Of a stretch of 64,000 nucleotides of DNA, positions 1 through 8,445 are shown in pieces. Both the position numbers and the translations under genes were made by a program. The notes below the pieces were generated by a model that saw only the letters and a list, made by a program, of their open reading frames with translations, was not told where the DNA came from and did not search any database. The first letter of the stretch is position 1. Each line of letters begins with the position of its first letter. Source of the DNA: Sphingomonas sp. CFBP 13720 (GTDB taxonomy: Bacteria; Pseudomonadota; Alphaproteobacteria; Sphingomonadales; Sphingomonadaceae); the NCBI RefSeq assembly GCF_014842075.1, contig NZ_JACYVA010000006.1, forward strand, positions 1 through 64,000. Direction: 5' to 3'.

Positions 1-60
1 AGACGGCGGAAGAGGGGGGAGGCGGAGGAAGACGGGGGGAGACGGGGGGCGGTAAGCGCC
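1..60. other. Purine-rich low-complexity tract
   Basis: The first 60 bases on the plus strand are almost all A and G, with repeated AGACGG-like and GGGGG runs. No gene is visible. The G runs could in principle form G-quadruplexes, but nothing else supports a function. It lies downstream of the TonB-dependent receptor gene. Confidence 0.4.
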
Positions 61-95
61 ATCAGGATCAGGCTAATCGCGCGCCCACGCCCCAT

Positions 96-125
96 CCGTC
101 CTTCCGGCACGGGCCGGAAGGACGG
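96..125 (-). terminator. Strong hairpin downstream of the TonB receptor gene
   Basis: A perfect 13-bp stem (CCGTCCTTCCGGC paired with GCCGGAAGGACGG) closes a 4-nt loop, starting 8 bases past the stop of the receptor gene. There is no clear T run after it in the minus direction, so it may be a terminator or an mRNA 3' end stabiliser. Confidence 0.55.
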
Positions 126-132
126 AGCAGGT

Positions 133-2205
133 TCAGATCGCCAGCCGCGCGGTCACGCGGATGTCGCGCCCGGCGAGCGGCGCATAGTCCTTGAGGAAGC
201 TGGCATGTCGCCGCGCCTCCACGTCGAACAGATTGTTGGCCGACAGCGTCACGCTGGTCGCGTTGCCCTTTCCGAACGGGCGCAGTGCGATCGATGCGTT
301 GACCATCGTATAGCCGGGCGTTTCGGTTTCCAGCACGGCGGTGCGGTCCTGCGCCGTCACAAGTTCGACCTCGCCGCGAACCCGTACCAGCCGTCCCTGT
401 GCTTCCAGCCCGCCGAGCAGGCGCAGCGGCGGGATGCGCGGGGCGGGGCCGGTGTCGACGATCGTCGCGCGGGTATAGTCGGCCAGTGCGTCCGCGACGA
501 TCGCGGTCTCGCCGATCCGCGCCAGCCGTGCCGACGCCTCCGCCTCGAACCCCCACAGCCGCGCATCGGCCTGCGAATACTGGAACACGGGCAGGTCGTC
601 CTCGACCTCCCCGGTCGGGGTTTCGTAGATGAAGTTGCGGAACCAGTTGTGATAGGCCGACAGGCCGAAGCTGTAGCCGTCGCCCGATCCCTTGACCGTC
701 GCCTCGATCCCGTCGCTGATTTCCTTGACGAACGCCGGGTCACCGACCTCGAACGCCTGCGTCCCCGCATGCGGACCGTTGGCGAACAGTTCCTCGGCCG
801 ACGGGGCACGTTCGGTGTGGCTGCCGTTCAGTCCGAACCGGATGCCGTCGACCACCGCGATGCTGCCGCCGATCGATCCCGAGAAACTGTCGAAGCTGCG
901 ACGCAGCCGGTCGTTGCCCAGATCGGCATCGGCATCGGCCCGCGCGACGGTATATTCATAGCGTCCACCGGCTTCGGCACGCACCGGGCCGAAATCGAAC
1001 GACTGAAGCGTGAACACGCCGAACTGCTGCGTCTCGCTCTTGGGCAGGAATTTCTCCTCGCCCACCACGTTCAGGTCGCGCAGGAACATCTGCCCGCCGA
1101 ACGCGCCGCGCCAGTTGCCCCGTTGCGCCTGCACCGCCTCGATCCGGGCTTCCATCCCCTGATTGTAGAAGGTCGTGCCGATCTCGCCGGTATCCTCGAT
1201 CTCGTCATGGCGATAATCGGCGAAGCCCGCGCGCACCCGGATCTTTTCGAGCAGCCCGCCGCCGGTCTGCACCTCGCCACGCAGGTCGGCGCGCGTCTGC
1301 TGGACGTGCAGCGTCACATTCTCCGCCTCGCCGCCCGTCAGGTCGTAGCGCAGCGGCACGCCGTAGCGGTTGTCGAGATGGCTGACCGAAAATCCCAGAT
1401 TGCCGGTATCGGTCACCACCGACGCGCCGCCCGCGACTTCCCACATTTCCGAGGCGGAATTGGGCAGTTTGCCGCGCAGGTCGGCAAGTTCGCGGATCGC
1501 GGGATCGGCGCTGGCGGCGGCCTGCGCCCGCAACGGCCGCGACAGGATCGATCCGCCGGTTTCCAGATCGCCGGTCTTTGCCCAGGTGCCGTCGACGTGC
1601 AGCACGATCTTGCCCATCACAGGCACATCGACCGCCGCCGCGCCACTGCGCTGTTCGGCGGCGGTGCCATAGGTGCCGATCGCTTCGGCATGAACCGGTT
1701 CGGTCGGCACGCGGCGCGGGATGCGGCTGTCGATCACGTTTACCACGCCGCCGATCGCCGACGATCCGAACAGCAACGCGGCCGGACCGCGCAGCACTTC
1801 GATCCGGTCGGCGGTCAGCGGGTTGATCGCCACCGCATGGTCGACCGAGGTGTTCGACACGTCGAAGCTGCCGATCCCGTCGGTCAGCACGCGGACCCGT
1901 TCCCCCTGCAAACCGCGCAGCACGGGGCGCGAGGCATTGGGACCGAAGCTGGTCGCCGACACGCCGGGCTGCCGCGCCAGCGTCTCGCCGATCGTCGTGC
2001 GCAGTTCGCGGGTCAGTTCCTGTCCGGTCAGCACGCTGGTGCCCGACAGGATATCCGCCTGGTTGCGGGCATAGGGGGCAGTGACGACGATCTCGGCAGG
2101 GGCTTCGTCGTGATAGGCATCGCCCTGTGGCGTGGGCGTCTGGGCAAACGCCGCGAACGGCAGGAACAGCGCGGCACTCGACAGCAACAGGGCGGGGCGG
2201 GACAT
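133..2205 (-). CDS. TonB-dependent outer membrane receptor, ZnuD-like
   Basis: 690 aa outer membrane receptor that would import a substrate using TonB energy. A signal peptide (about residues 1-21, ending AFA-Q) precedes a plug domain (about 38-160) with the typical RPVLRGLQGERVRVLTDG and RIEVLRGPAALLFGSSAIGG stretches, followed by a 22-strand-type barrel. The plug wording (SNTSVDHAVAINPL) and the barrel segment RAPSAEELFANGPHAGTQAF resemble ZnuD-type zinc receptors rather than the SusC-like or sucrose-type receptors that accompany glycoside hydrolases. The last residue is Ile, not the usual Phe. A possible Zur-type palindrome lies about 40 bases upstream. The zinc assignment is inference; the receptor call itself is secure. 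It is transcribed in the same direction as the fucosidase but separated by repeats. Confidence 0.9.
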   Translation of the reverse strand: MSRPALLLSSAALFLPFAAFAQTPTPQGDAYHDEAPAEIVVTAPYARNQADILSGTSVLTGQELTRELRTTIGETLARQPGVSATSFGPNASRPVLRGLQGERVRVLTDGIGSFDVSNTSVDHAVAINPLTADRIEVLRGPAALLFGSSAIGGVVNVIDSRIPRRVPTEPVHAEAIGTYGTAAEQRSGAAAVDVPVMGKIVLHVDGTWAKTGDLETGGSILSRPLRAQAAASADPAIRELADLRGKLPNSASEMWEVAGGASVVTDTGNLGFSVSHLDNRYGVPLRYDLTGGEAENVTLHVQQTRADLRGEVQTGGGLLEKIRVRAGFADYRHDEIEDTGEIGTTFYNQGMEARIEAVQAQRGNWRGAFGGQMFLRDLNVVGEEKFLPKSETQQFGVFTLQSFDFGPVRAEAGGRYEYTVARADADADLGNDRLRRSFDSFSGSIGGSIAVVDGIRFGLNGSHTERAPSAEELFANGPHAGTQAFEVGDPAFVKEISDGIEATVKGSGDGYSFGLSAYHNWFRNFIYETPTGEVEDDLPVFQYSQADARLWGFEAEASARLARIGETAIVADALADYTRATIVDTGPAPRIPPLRLLGGLEAQGRLVRVRGEVELVTAQDRTAVLETETPGYTMVNASIALRPFGKGNATSVTLSANNLFDVEARRHASFLKDYAPLAGRDIRVTARLAI

Positions 2206-2243
2206 GGGACTACTCCGGTTTACGATGGCACCGTCCGTAAAGC

Positions 2244-2261
2244 GGTATGGTACAACATATC
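2244..2261 (-). promoter_or_regulatory. Possible Zur operator upstream of the TonB receptor
   Basis: On the minus strand this reads GATATGTTGTACCATACC, an interrupted palindrome with six of nine arm positions paired, resembling AT-rich Zur sites (ATGTTATAACAT core) of Alphaproteobacteria. It ends about 39 bases before the receptor start codon, a plausible promoter-overlapping place. The match to Zur is by memory of the family consensus and has not been scored. Confidence 0.4.
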
Positions 2262-2409
2262 AAGCTATTTTGTGCGGTGCGGTAGAATGGCGAGGATGAC
2301 GTACCGATGAGACCTTCATCCCGGCGCCGCCCGGGGACTTTTCGGGTATGTGCCGCCCTGGCCACCAATCGTACCGCCCAGGGATGTACTGCCCTCGCCA
2401 CCGCCAGTC

Positions 2410-2731
2410 GTCACCCCAGCGAAGGCTGGGGTCGTTTGCGGCAGTGTTGGCACGCATCCCCGAGCGACCCCAGCCTGCGCCGGGGTGACGATTGGTTGTG
2501 GCAGGGGCGGCACGCTTTTCCGGGCGACCCCAGCGTGCGCTGGGGTGACGATTGGTTGTGGCAGGGGCGGCACGCTTTTCCGGGCGACCCCAGCCTGCGC
2601 CGGGGTGACGATTGGTTGTGGCAGGGGCAGCACGCTTTTCCGGGCGACCCCAGCCTTCGCTGGGGTGACGACTGGTGGTGGCGAGCGCAGCACGCTTTAC
2701 CGGAAGACCCCAGCCTGCGCTGGGGTGACGA
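2410..2731. repeat. 60-bp tandem repeat of palindromic hairpins
   Basis: Units begin at 2461, 2521, 2581, 2641 and (partial) 2701 with an exact 60-bp period. Each unit carries a hairpin core of the form GACCCCAGC-N-GCTGGGGTGAC followed by a conserved linker containing ATTGGTTGTGGCAGGGGC. An inverted copy of the hairpin lies at 2410-2433. This is a REP/BIME-like array in the gap between the fucosidase and the receptor gene. It creates spurious reading frames in several phases. Confidence 0.9.
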
Positions 2732-2760
2732 ACGGTGAAGGGGGCGGAGGGCGCCCCCTC

Positions 2761-4374
2761 TTACACCAGCCCGCGTCCCTCGATCCGCACCACCGGCAAC
2801 TGGCCGCCCGCCGGGCGCGGGGGCAGCGTCAGCATCAGCGCGTCGTCGCCCGCCACGAACCGCACCCGGCCGCCTCCGACCAGCGTCACGCGCTCGACGC
2901 TTCCGCCGTTGAGTCGGCCCCGGCCGAGCGACGCGACCCGCACCGGTGCGGTCGGCCAGTCGAGCAGGATCGCGTTCAACGTCCCGTTCTTGACCGTGAA
3001 GCGCACGTCGTTCGCGCCCAGCCGGCTCGCCTGCCCTTCGTTGTGCATGCCGCCGGCCAGATCGGTCGGCCCTTCGCCATAGATCCGCCATGGCCGCGAG
3101 CCATAGATGGCGGCCTCGCCCTCGCGCGTCATCCACCGGCCCAGATCGGACAGGATGCGTTCTTCCTCGCTGTCGATGCTGCCGTCGCCGCGCATCGGGA
3201 CCGACAGCAACAGATTGCCGTTCTTCGACACGACGTCGGCCAGCCGTTGAAGCACCTGATGCGCCGGCACATAGCTTTTGTCGGTGAAGCGCGACCGGTT
3301 GTAATGCCAGTCGCCCAGACAGGTGCAGGTCTGCCACGGTTCGGGCCGCAGCCGGTCGGAAAAGCCGCGCTCGACATCCTCGACCATCGCCGTCCGCTGG
3401 AACGGGGTCAGCAGCTTGCCGGTCAGCACCACGTCCATCGCGCCCTTGTCGGCGATGCTCTGGCCATAGAAATGCGCCGCCGCCTCGACCCCGGCGGGGC
3501 CGAACGGCAATCCGGTATTGTCGAAATAGACGATGTCGGGACGGTATTTCTCGACCATCTCCTTCTGTCGCGCCAGCCAGCCGGTGACGAACGGCAGCTT
3601 GTCCGACGGCGCGAATTCCATCCAGCGGCGGCTGGTCGATTCGACCCAGTCGTCCATCGCCGCCTGCGTACGGATGCCGTCGGGCGGGGCGAAGCTGGGG
3701 CCGGTGTACAGCGCCTGCGGGTCCAGCCCGTCCCAATATTTGCCGCGTCCGTCCCGCTTGGTCAGGCGGGCGGCATCGTACCGCTCGCCCGCGCGCGGAC
3801 CGGTGGCGTCATAGCCATAGGCGGTCTGCCACCAATGCCACGCATGGCTGATATGGTTCGACAGGCCAAAGCGCAGTCCCGCACCGCGCACCGCGTCACG
3901 CCACCCCGCCGCGATATCGCGCTTCGGCCCGACCCGGACCGAATTCCACGGATGATGGCTGCTGTCGAACAGGTCGACATTGTCGTGATGCCCCGCCATG
4001 CCCATCACGTAGCGCGCGCCGGCGGCCTTCCACCGCGTCACCAGCGCGGCCGGGTCCCAGCGTTCGCCGCGCCATTGGCCGAGGATGTCGATGAACCCGG
4101 TATCGGCGGGATGGCCATAGGTCTTGCGGTGATGGTCGTAGAACGGGTCGCCCTGTTCATACATCTTGCGTCCGTACCAGTCGCCGAATTCGGGGACGCA
4201 TTGCGGTCCCCAATGGCCCCAGATGCCGAATTTGGCGTCGCGGAACCAGTCGGGCACCCGGAACGCGGCGGCCAGCGACGACCAGTCGGGCGTGGTCGTC
4301 TGTGCGGTGGCGGGCGCGGCCATGGCCAGCCCGATCGTCGACCCGCTGGCCGACAGGAACGTGCGACGGTTCAT
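2761..4374 (-). CDS. Alpha-L-fucosidase, family GH29
   Basis: 537 aa exported hydrolase that removes terminal alpha-L-fucose from glycans. The N-terminus carries a Tat signal (NRRTFLSAS at 2-10, cleavage near ATA-Q25). The GH29 fold is seen in the WFRDAKFGIWGHWGP block (43-57), the GHHDNVDLF block (128-136) and PDIVYFDNTG (279-288), where Asp285 is the likely nucleophile. A C-terminal beta-sandwich follows. It is divergent from the IclR regulator, with about 98 bases between start codons, and clusters with L-fuconate dehydratase, GH35 and GH31 genes. The context suggests it removes fucose from xyloglucan side chains, although well-studied xyloglucan loci often use GH95 for this step. The family call is firm; the substrate is inferred. 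Confidence 0.92.
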   Translation of the reverse strand: MNRRTFLSASGSTIGLAMAAPATAQTTTPDWSSLAAAFRVPDWFRDAKFGIWGHWGPQCVPEFGDWYGRKMYEQGDPFYDHHRKTYGHPADTGFIDILGQWRGERWDPAALVTRWKAAGARYVMGMAGHHDNVDLFDSSHHPWNSVRVGPKRDIAAGWRDAVRGAGLRFGLSNHISHAWHWWQTAYGYDATGPRAGERYDAARLTKRDGRGKYWDGLDPQALYTGPSFAPPDGIRTQAAMDDWVESTSRRWMEFAPSDKLPFVTGWLARQKEMVEKYRPDIVYFDNTGLPFGPAGVEAAAHFYGQSIADKGAMDVVLTGKLLTPFQRTAMVEDVERGFSDRLRPEPWQTCTCLGDWHYNRSRFTDKSYVPAHQVLQRLADVVSKNGNLLLSVPMRGDGSIDSEEERILSDLGRWMTREGEAAIYGSRPWRIYGEGPTDLAGGMHNEGQASRLGANDVRFTVKNGTLNAILLDWPTAPVRVASLGRGRLNGGSVERVTLVGGGRVRFVAGDDALMLTLPPRPAGGQLPVVRIEGRGLV

Positions 4375-4400
4375 AATAGCAATCCTCTCGACATCATATA

Positions 4401-4423
4401 TGCACGGCGCGTGCGCCGGTGCA
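4401..4423. promoter_or_regulatory. Inverted repeat in the fucosidase / IclR divergent promoter
   Basis: A perfect palindrome CGGCGC-GT-GCGCCG (4405-4418) is flanked by TGCA and GTGCA. It lies 27 bases from the fucosidase start and 50 bases from the IclR start. An autoregulatory IclR operator is the natural guess, but this is inference from position and symmetry only. Confidence 0.35.
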
Positions 4424-4472
4424 AACGGTCAGCGGCTTGCGCGCGACGGTTTTTGGCGCGAGTGTCGCGCCC

Positions 4473-5276
4473 ATGAACGCACCAGCCATTGTCGATGCCG
4501 ACGAAGACGTCGTCGAGGACCGCCGATACCGCGCACCCGCGCTGGAAAAGGGTCTGGATATCCTCGAACTGCTGGCCGGGATGGCGACGCCGCTGACGCT
4601 GACGCAGATCGTCCAGCGGCTGGGGCGGTCGCACGGCGAACTGTTCCGCATGGTGCAGGTGCTCGAATATCGCGGCTATCTCACGATCGAACCGGGCGGG
4701 GAGGGCTATGTTCTGAGCGACCGGCTGTTCTCGCTCGGCATGAACCAGCCGCGGACCCGGCATCTGATCGAGGTCGCGTTGCCGGTGATGCGCCAACTGG
4801 CGCAGGATCGCGGGCAGTCGTGCCATCTGGCGGTGCATACGCGCGGCGACATGGTGGTCGTGGCGCGGATGGAGTCCGGTCAGGAACTGGGGTTCGCGGT
4901 TCGCGTCGGTTATCGCCGGCCGCTGTTGCAGGCGGCATCGGGGGCGGTGCTGTACGCATTCCAGCCCGCCGACGTGCGCGCCCGATGGGAAGCGCAGTTG
5001 CAGCCGACCCCGGACAAGGCCACGCTGGACGCGTTTCGCGCGCATGCGGACGAGGTTCGGCAGCGCAGCGTCGAACGCACGCCCAGCCGCTTCGTATCGG
5101 GAATCACCGATCTTTCCGCCCCGATCCTGCGTGGCGGTGCGGCGGCGGCGGCGCTCACCATGCCCTATCTGCCCAAACTGGACGGCGAGGACGCGATCGA
5201 TGCCGCCGTTGCGGCGGTACAGGCGGCGGCGGCGACCATTTCGCAGCAACTGGTCGACGGGGACAATCACGCCTGA
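4473..5276 (+). CDS. IclR-family transcriptional regulator
   Basis: 267 aa DNA-binding regulator. An N-terminal winged helix-turn-helix (about 26-85; ALEKGLDILELLA, then LTLTQIVQRLGRSHGELFRMVQVLEYRGYL) is followed by the IclR effector-binding domain (about 95-260). A GTG start at 4419 is possible in the same frame, but the ATG at 4473 gives the usual family length and leaves room for the divergent promoter. It sits between the fucosidase and the L-fuconate dehydratase, so control of the fucose or xyloglucan genes is likely. The effector is unknown; a fucose-pathway acid is a reasonable guess. Confidence 0.9.
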   Translation: MNAPAIVDADEDVVEDRRYRAPALEKGLDILELLAGMATPLTLTQIVQRLGRSHGELFRMVQVLEYRGYLTIEPGGEGYVLSDRLFSLGMNQPRTRHLIEVALPVMRQLAQDRGQSCHLAVHTRGDMVVVARMESGQELGFAVRVGYRRPLLQAASGAVLYAFQPADVRARWEAQLQPTPDKATLDAFRAHADEVRQRSVERTPSRFVSGITDLSAPILRGGAAAAALTMPYLPKLDGEDAIDAAVAAVQAAAATISQQLVDGDNHA

Positions 5277-5422
5277 ACCGTGGACCACGAAAAGGTCGCC
5301 GCATAATTCGCGGTTGCAACGAAAATCGCTCGCACATATAAAAACCGCTGGACCTGCCACCGGCGGGGCGGGGCGGATATGACACCAGCAAGGCACGCCG
5401 CCCGTGCGAGGACGGCGAACGC

Positions 5423-6724
5423 ATGACGATCATCACCCGGCTTACGGTACACGACATCCGTTTTCCCACGTCCGCGTTTCTCGACGGGTCGGATGCGATG
5501 AACCCCGAACCGGATTACTCCGCCGCCTATTGCATCCTCGAAACCGACACGCCGGGGCTGGAAGGCCATGGCCTGACGTTCACCATCGGGCGCGGCAACG
5601 ACCTGTGCTGCGCGGCGATCGCGACGCTGGCCCCGCTGGTCGAGGGACTGTCGCTCGAATCGATCGCGCAGGATGGCGCGGGATTCTGGCGGCGGATGAC
5701 CGGCGACAGCCAGTTGCGCTGGGTCGGGCCGGAAAAGGGGATCATCCATCTGGCGACCGGCGCGGTGGTCAACGCGGTGTGGGACCTGCTGGCCAAGCAT
5801 GCCGGACTGCCGCTGTGGGATCTGATCGGGTCGATGACCCCGCAACAGATCGTCGGGCTGATCGACTTCCGCTACATGACCGACTGCATCACGCCCGAAG
5901 AGGCGGTGGCGCTGCTCGAAACCCGCGCGGCGGGCAAGGCGGAACGGCGGGCGACGCTGCTGGCGGAGGGGTATCCGGCCTATACCACCTCGCCCGGCTG
6001 GCTCGGCTATTCAGACGAAAAGCTGGCACGGCTGTGCCGTGAGGCGGTCGAGGCCGGCTTCGTCCATGTGAAGCTGAAGGTCGGCGGCGATCCCGCCAAC
6101 GACCGCCGCCGGGTCGCGATCGCGCGCGACGTGCTGGGTCCCTACATCGACCTGATGATCGACGCCAACCAGGTGTGGGAAGTCGATCAGGCGATCGCCT
6201 GCGTCAACGACCTCGCCTTCGCCAAGCCGCGCTTCATCGAGGAGCCGACCTCGCCCGACGACGTCGAGGGCCACCGCGCGATCCGGCAGGGGGTCGCCCC
6301 GGTGCAGGTCGCGACTGGCGAGATGTGCCAGAACCGCATCGTCTTCAAACAGTTCATCATGCGCGAGGCGCTGGACGTGGTCCAGATCGATGCGTGCCGG
6401 CTGGGCGGCGTCAACGAAGTGCTCGCCGTGCTGTTGATGGCGGCGAAGTACGAGCTTCAGGTATGGCCGCATGCCGGCGGCGTCGGGCTGTGCGAATATG
6501 TCCAGCATCTGTCGATGATCGACTATCTGTGCTTTTCGGGCGTCAAGCACGACCGGGCGGCTGAATTCGTCGACCATCTCCACGAACATTTCGTCGATCC
6601 GTGCATCGTCGAGCGCGGTGCCTATCGTGCGCCGACCCGTCCGGGCTATTCGATCGAGATGAAACGCGAGTCGCGGGAAGCGTACCGCTGGACCGGCAAG
6701 GCAGCGACACCAGTAAAAACATGA
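5423..6724 (+). CDS. L-fuconate dehydratase (enolase superfamily)
   Basis: 433 aa enzyme predicted to convert L-fuconate to 2-keto-3-deoxy-L-fuconate in the non-phosphorylating L-fucose pathway. It has the mandelate racemase/FucD layout: N-terminal capping domain with LDGSDAMNPEPDYSAAY (20-36), the KLK motif with Lys217 and Lys219, metal ligands Asp248 (DAN), Glu274 and Glu300, then Asp323 and His350 (HAGG) as the catalytic dyad. These positions nearly coincide with the characterised Xanthomonas FucD as I recall it. The gene follows the IclR regulator and would use the fucose released by the neighbouring GH29 enzyme. Fucose dehydrogenase, lactonase, downstream keto-acid enzymes and a fucose permease are not in this window. 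Confidence 0.9.
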   Translation: MTIITRLTVHDIRFPTSAFLDGSDAMNPEPDYSAAYCILETDTPGLEGHGLTFTIGRGNDLCCAAIATLAPLVEGLSLESIAQDGAGFWRRMTGDSQLRWVGPEKGIIHLATGAVVNAVWDLLAKHAGLPLWDLIGSMTPQQIVGLIDFRYMTDCITPEEAVALLETRAAGKAERRATLLAEGYPAYTTSPGWLGYSDEKLARLCREAVEAGFVHVKLKVGGDPANDRRRVAIARDVLGPYIDLMIDANQVWEVDQAIACVNDLAFAKPRFIEEPTSPDDVEGHRAIRQGVAPVQVATGEMCQNRIVFKQFIMREALDVVQIDACRLGGVNEVLAVLLMAAKYELQVWPHAGGVGLCEYVQHLSMIDYLCFSGVKHDRAAEFVDHLHEHFVDPCIVERGAYRAPTRPGYSIEMKRESREAYRWTGKAATPVKT

Positions 6725-6813
6725 ATCATAAGACAAAACGCCTTGCTTCCTATCCGGCACAAGGGCAACGTATCCCCTGACACCGTAGGACAAATCGGGC
6801 GACAGGGGACAGG

Positions 6814-8445
6814 ATGAGAAGGCTTGGATACGCGACGGCATTTGGGCTCGCGCTTGCCCTGACGGGGCAGGCGGTCGCACAGACCGCGCCCCTGCCCACG
6901 CTGGAACGCAGCAAGGGCCGTCACGCGCTGATGATCGACGGCGCGCCGTTCCTGATGCTGGGCGTGCAGGCGAACAATTCGACCAACTATCCGTCGGCAT
7001 TGCCGAAGCTGTGGCCGACGGTGCGGCGTCTCCATGCCAATACCGTCGAGATTCCGGTGGCGTGGGAACAGATCGAACCGGTCGAAGGGCGGTTCGATTT
7101 CAGCTATCTCGACGTGCTGCTGCCACAGGCGCGCGAACAGGGTGTGCGGCTGGTGCTGCTGTGGTTCGCGACGTGGAAAAACACGTCGCCTTCCTATGTC
7201 CCGACATGGGTGAAGACCGACAACGCCCGCTTCCCGCGGATGCGCACGCCCGACGGCAAGGCACATTACGCGATGTCGCCGCACGCGCCTGCGACGCTGG
7301 CGGCGGACAAGAAGGCGTTCGTCGCGCTGATGACCTATCTGCGCGAAAAGGACCCGCAGCATACGGTGGTGATGGTCCAGCCGGAGAACGAGGTCGGCGT
7401 CTATCAACAGGGACGCGACCATTCGCCGCAAGCCAACCGGTTGTTCGCGCAACCGATTCCTGCCGCACTGGCGAAGCGCACGGGCAAGTCGGGCAGCTGG
7501 GAACAGGCGTTCGGCAAGGACGCGGCCGATGCGTTCTTCAATGCATGGTACACCGCGTCGTATATCGACGAGATCGCGGCGGCGGGACAGGCGGTCAAGG
7601 ATCTGCCGATGTACGTCAATGCGGCGGTCGGCGACCCGTTCGGCAAGCCCGGCGCCAGCGGCGGTGCCAGCGGCGGCCCCGACTGGGGCGTGATCGACGT
7701 ATGGAAAGTCGCTGCCCCGCACATCGATTTCGTTGCACCCGATTTGTATGGCCGCGATCCCAAACCCTATGCCAAGTTCCTCGATCACTATGCGCGTCCC
7801 GACAATGCGCTGATGATCCCCGAAACCGGCAATGCGGCGGCGTTCGCCCGCTATCTGTGGCCGGTGCTGGGCAAGGGCGGCATCGGGTTCGCGCCGTTCG
7901 GGATGGACGACACCGGCTTCTTCAACTTTCCGCTGGGTGCCAAGGCGCTGGACGACGCGACGATCGATGCGTTCGCGTCGAAATATGCGTTCCTGGCACC
8001 GCAGGCGCGCGGCTGGGCGGCGCTGGCCTATGCGCATCCGACCTGGGGTTCGACCAAGGGGCTGGACGATGCGCAGCAGACGCAGGTCATGGGCCGCTGG
8101 CGCGTGACCGCCAGTTACGAGGAATGGCAGTTCGGCGACCGCGCATCGCCATGGCTGAAGAGCGAGCCGGTGCCGACCGCCGGACAGCCGGTCGGCGGCG
8201 CGGCGGTGGTGCAGGTCGCGCCCGACCAGTTCATCGCGATGGGCAGCGACGTGCGCCTGAAATTCGGCCTTGCCGACGGGAAACCGGGTGAGAACGGCAT
8301 CATGCTGCGCACCGAGGAAGGTCATCTGGACGACACCGGCCGCTTCGTGGCGGAACGGGTGTGGAACGGCGACCAGACCGATTATGGATTGAACTTCACG
8401 CGGCCGACGATGCTGCGGGTGACGATGGGGATGTTCCGGGGATGA
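6814..8445 (+). CDS. GH35 beta-galactosidase with DUF5597-type C-terminus
   Basis: 543 aa exported glycoside hydrolase (signal peptide about 1-23, ending VAQ). The GH35 TIM barrel shows the acid/base Glu193 in PENEVG (190-195) and the probable nucleophile Glu337 in MIPETGN (334-340). The C-terminal part (about 400-543) matches the beta-domain found in the Cellvibrio-type Bgl35A subfamily, which removes galactose from xyloglucan side chains. Its stop overlaps the GH31 start as ATGA, so the two are translationally coupled. The cluster with fucosidase and alpha-xylosidase supports xyloglucan as substrate; other beta-galactosides remain possible. Confidence 0.9.
   Translation: MRRLGYATAFGLALALTGQAVAQTAPLPTLERSKGRHALMIDGAPFLMLGVQANNSTNYPSALPKLWPTVRRLHANTVEIPVAWEQIEPVEGRFDFSYLDVLLPQAREQGVRLVLLWFATWKNTSPSYVPTWVKTDNARFPRMRTPDGKAHYAMSPHAPATLAADKKAFVALMTYLREKDPQHTVVMVQPENEVGVYQQGRDHSPQANRLFAQPIPAALAKRTGKSGSWEQAFGKDAADAFFNAWYTASYIDEIAAAGQAVKDLPMYVNAAVGDPFGKPGASGGASGGPDWGVIDVWKVAAPHIDFVAPDLYGRDPKPYAKFLDHYARPDNALMIPETGNAAAFARYLWPVLGKGGIGFAPFGMDDTGFFNFPLGAKALDDATIDAFASKYAFLAPQARGWAALAYAHPTWGSTKGLDDAQQTQVMGRWRVTASYEEWQFGDRASPWLKSEPVPTAGQPVGGAAVVQVAPDQFIAMGSDVRLKFGLADGKPGENGIMLRTEEGHLDDTGRFVAERVWNGDQTDYGLNFTRPTMLRVTMGMFRG

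Noticed and set aside
205..2310. Long plus-strand frame of about 700 codons opposite the TonB receptor
   Set aside because: It is the antisense shadow of a clear receptor gene; high GC gives long spurious frames. It has no signal or domain.
2410..2731. CRISPR array
   Set aside because: The period is 60 bases, but the whole unit is conserved, with no variable spacers and no cas genes nearby.
2350..4476. Plus-strand frame spanning the 60-bp repeats and the fucosidase
   Set aside because: Repeat-derived periodic residues and antisense to GH29; no protein-like features.
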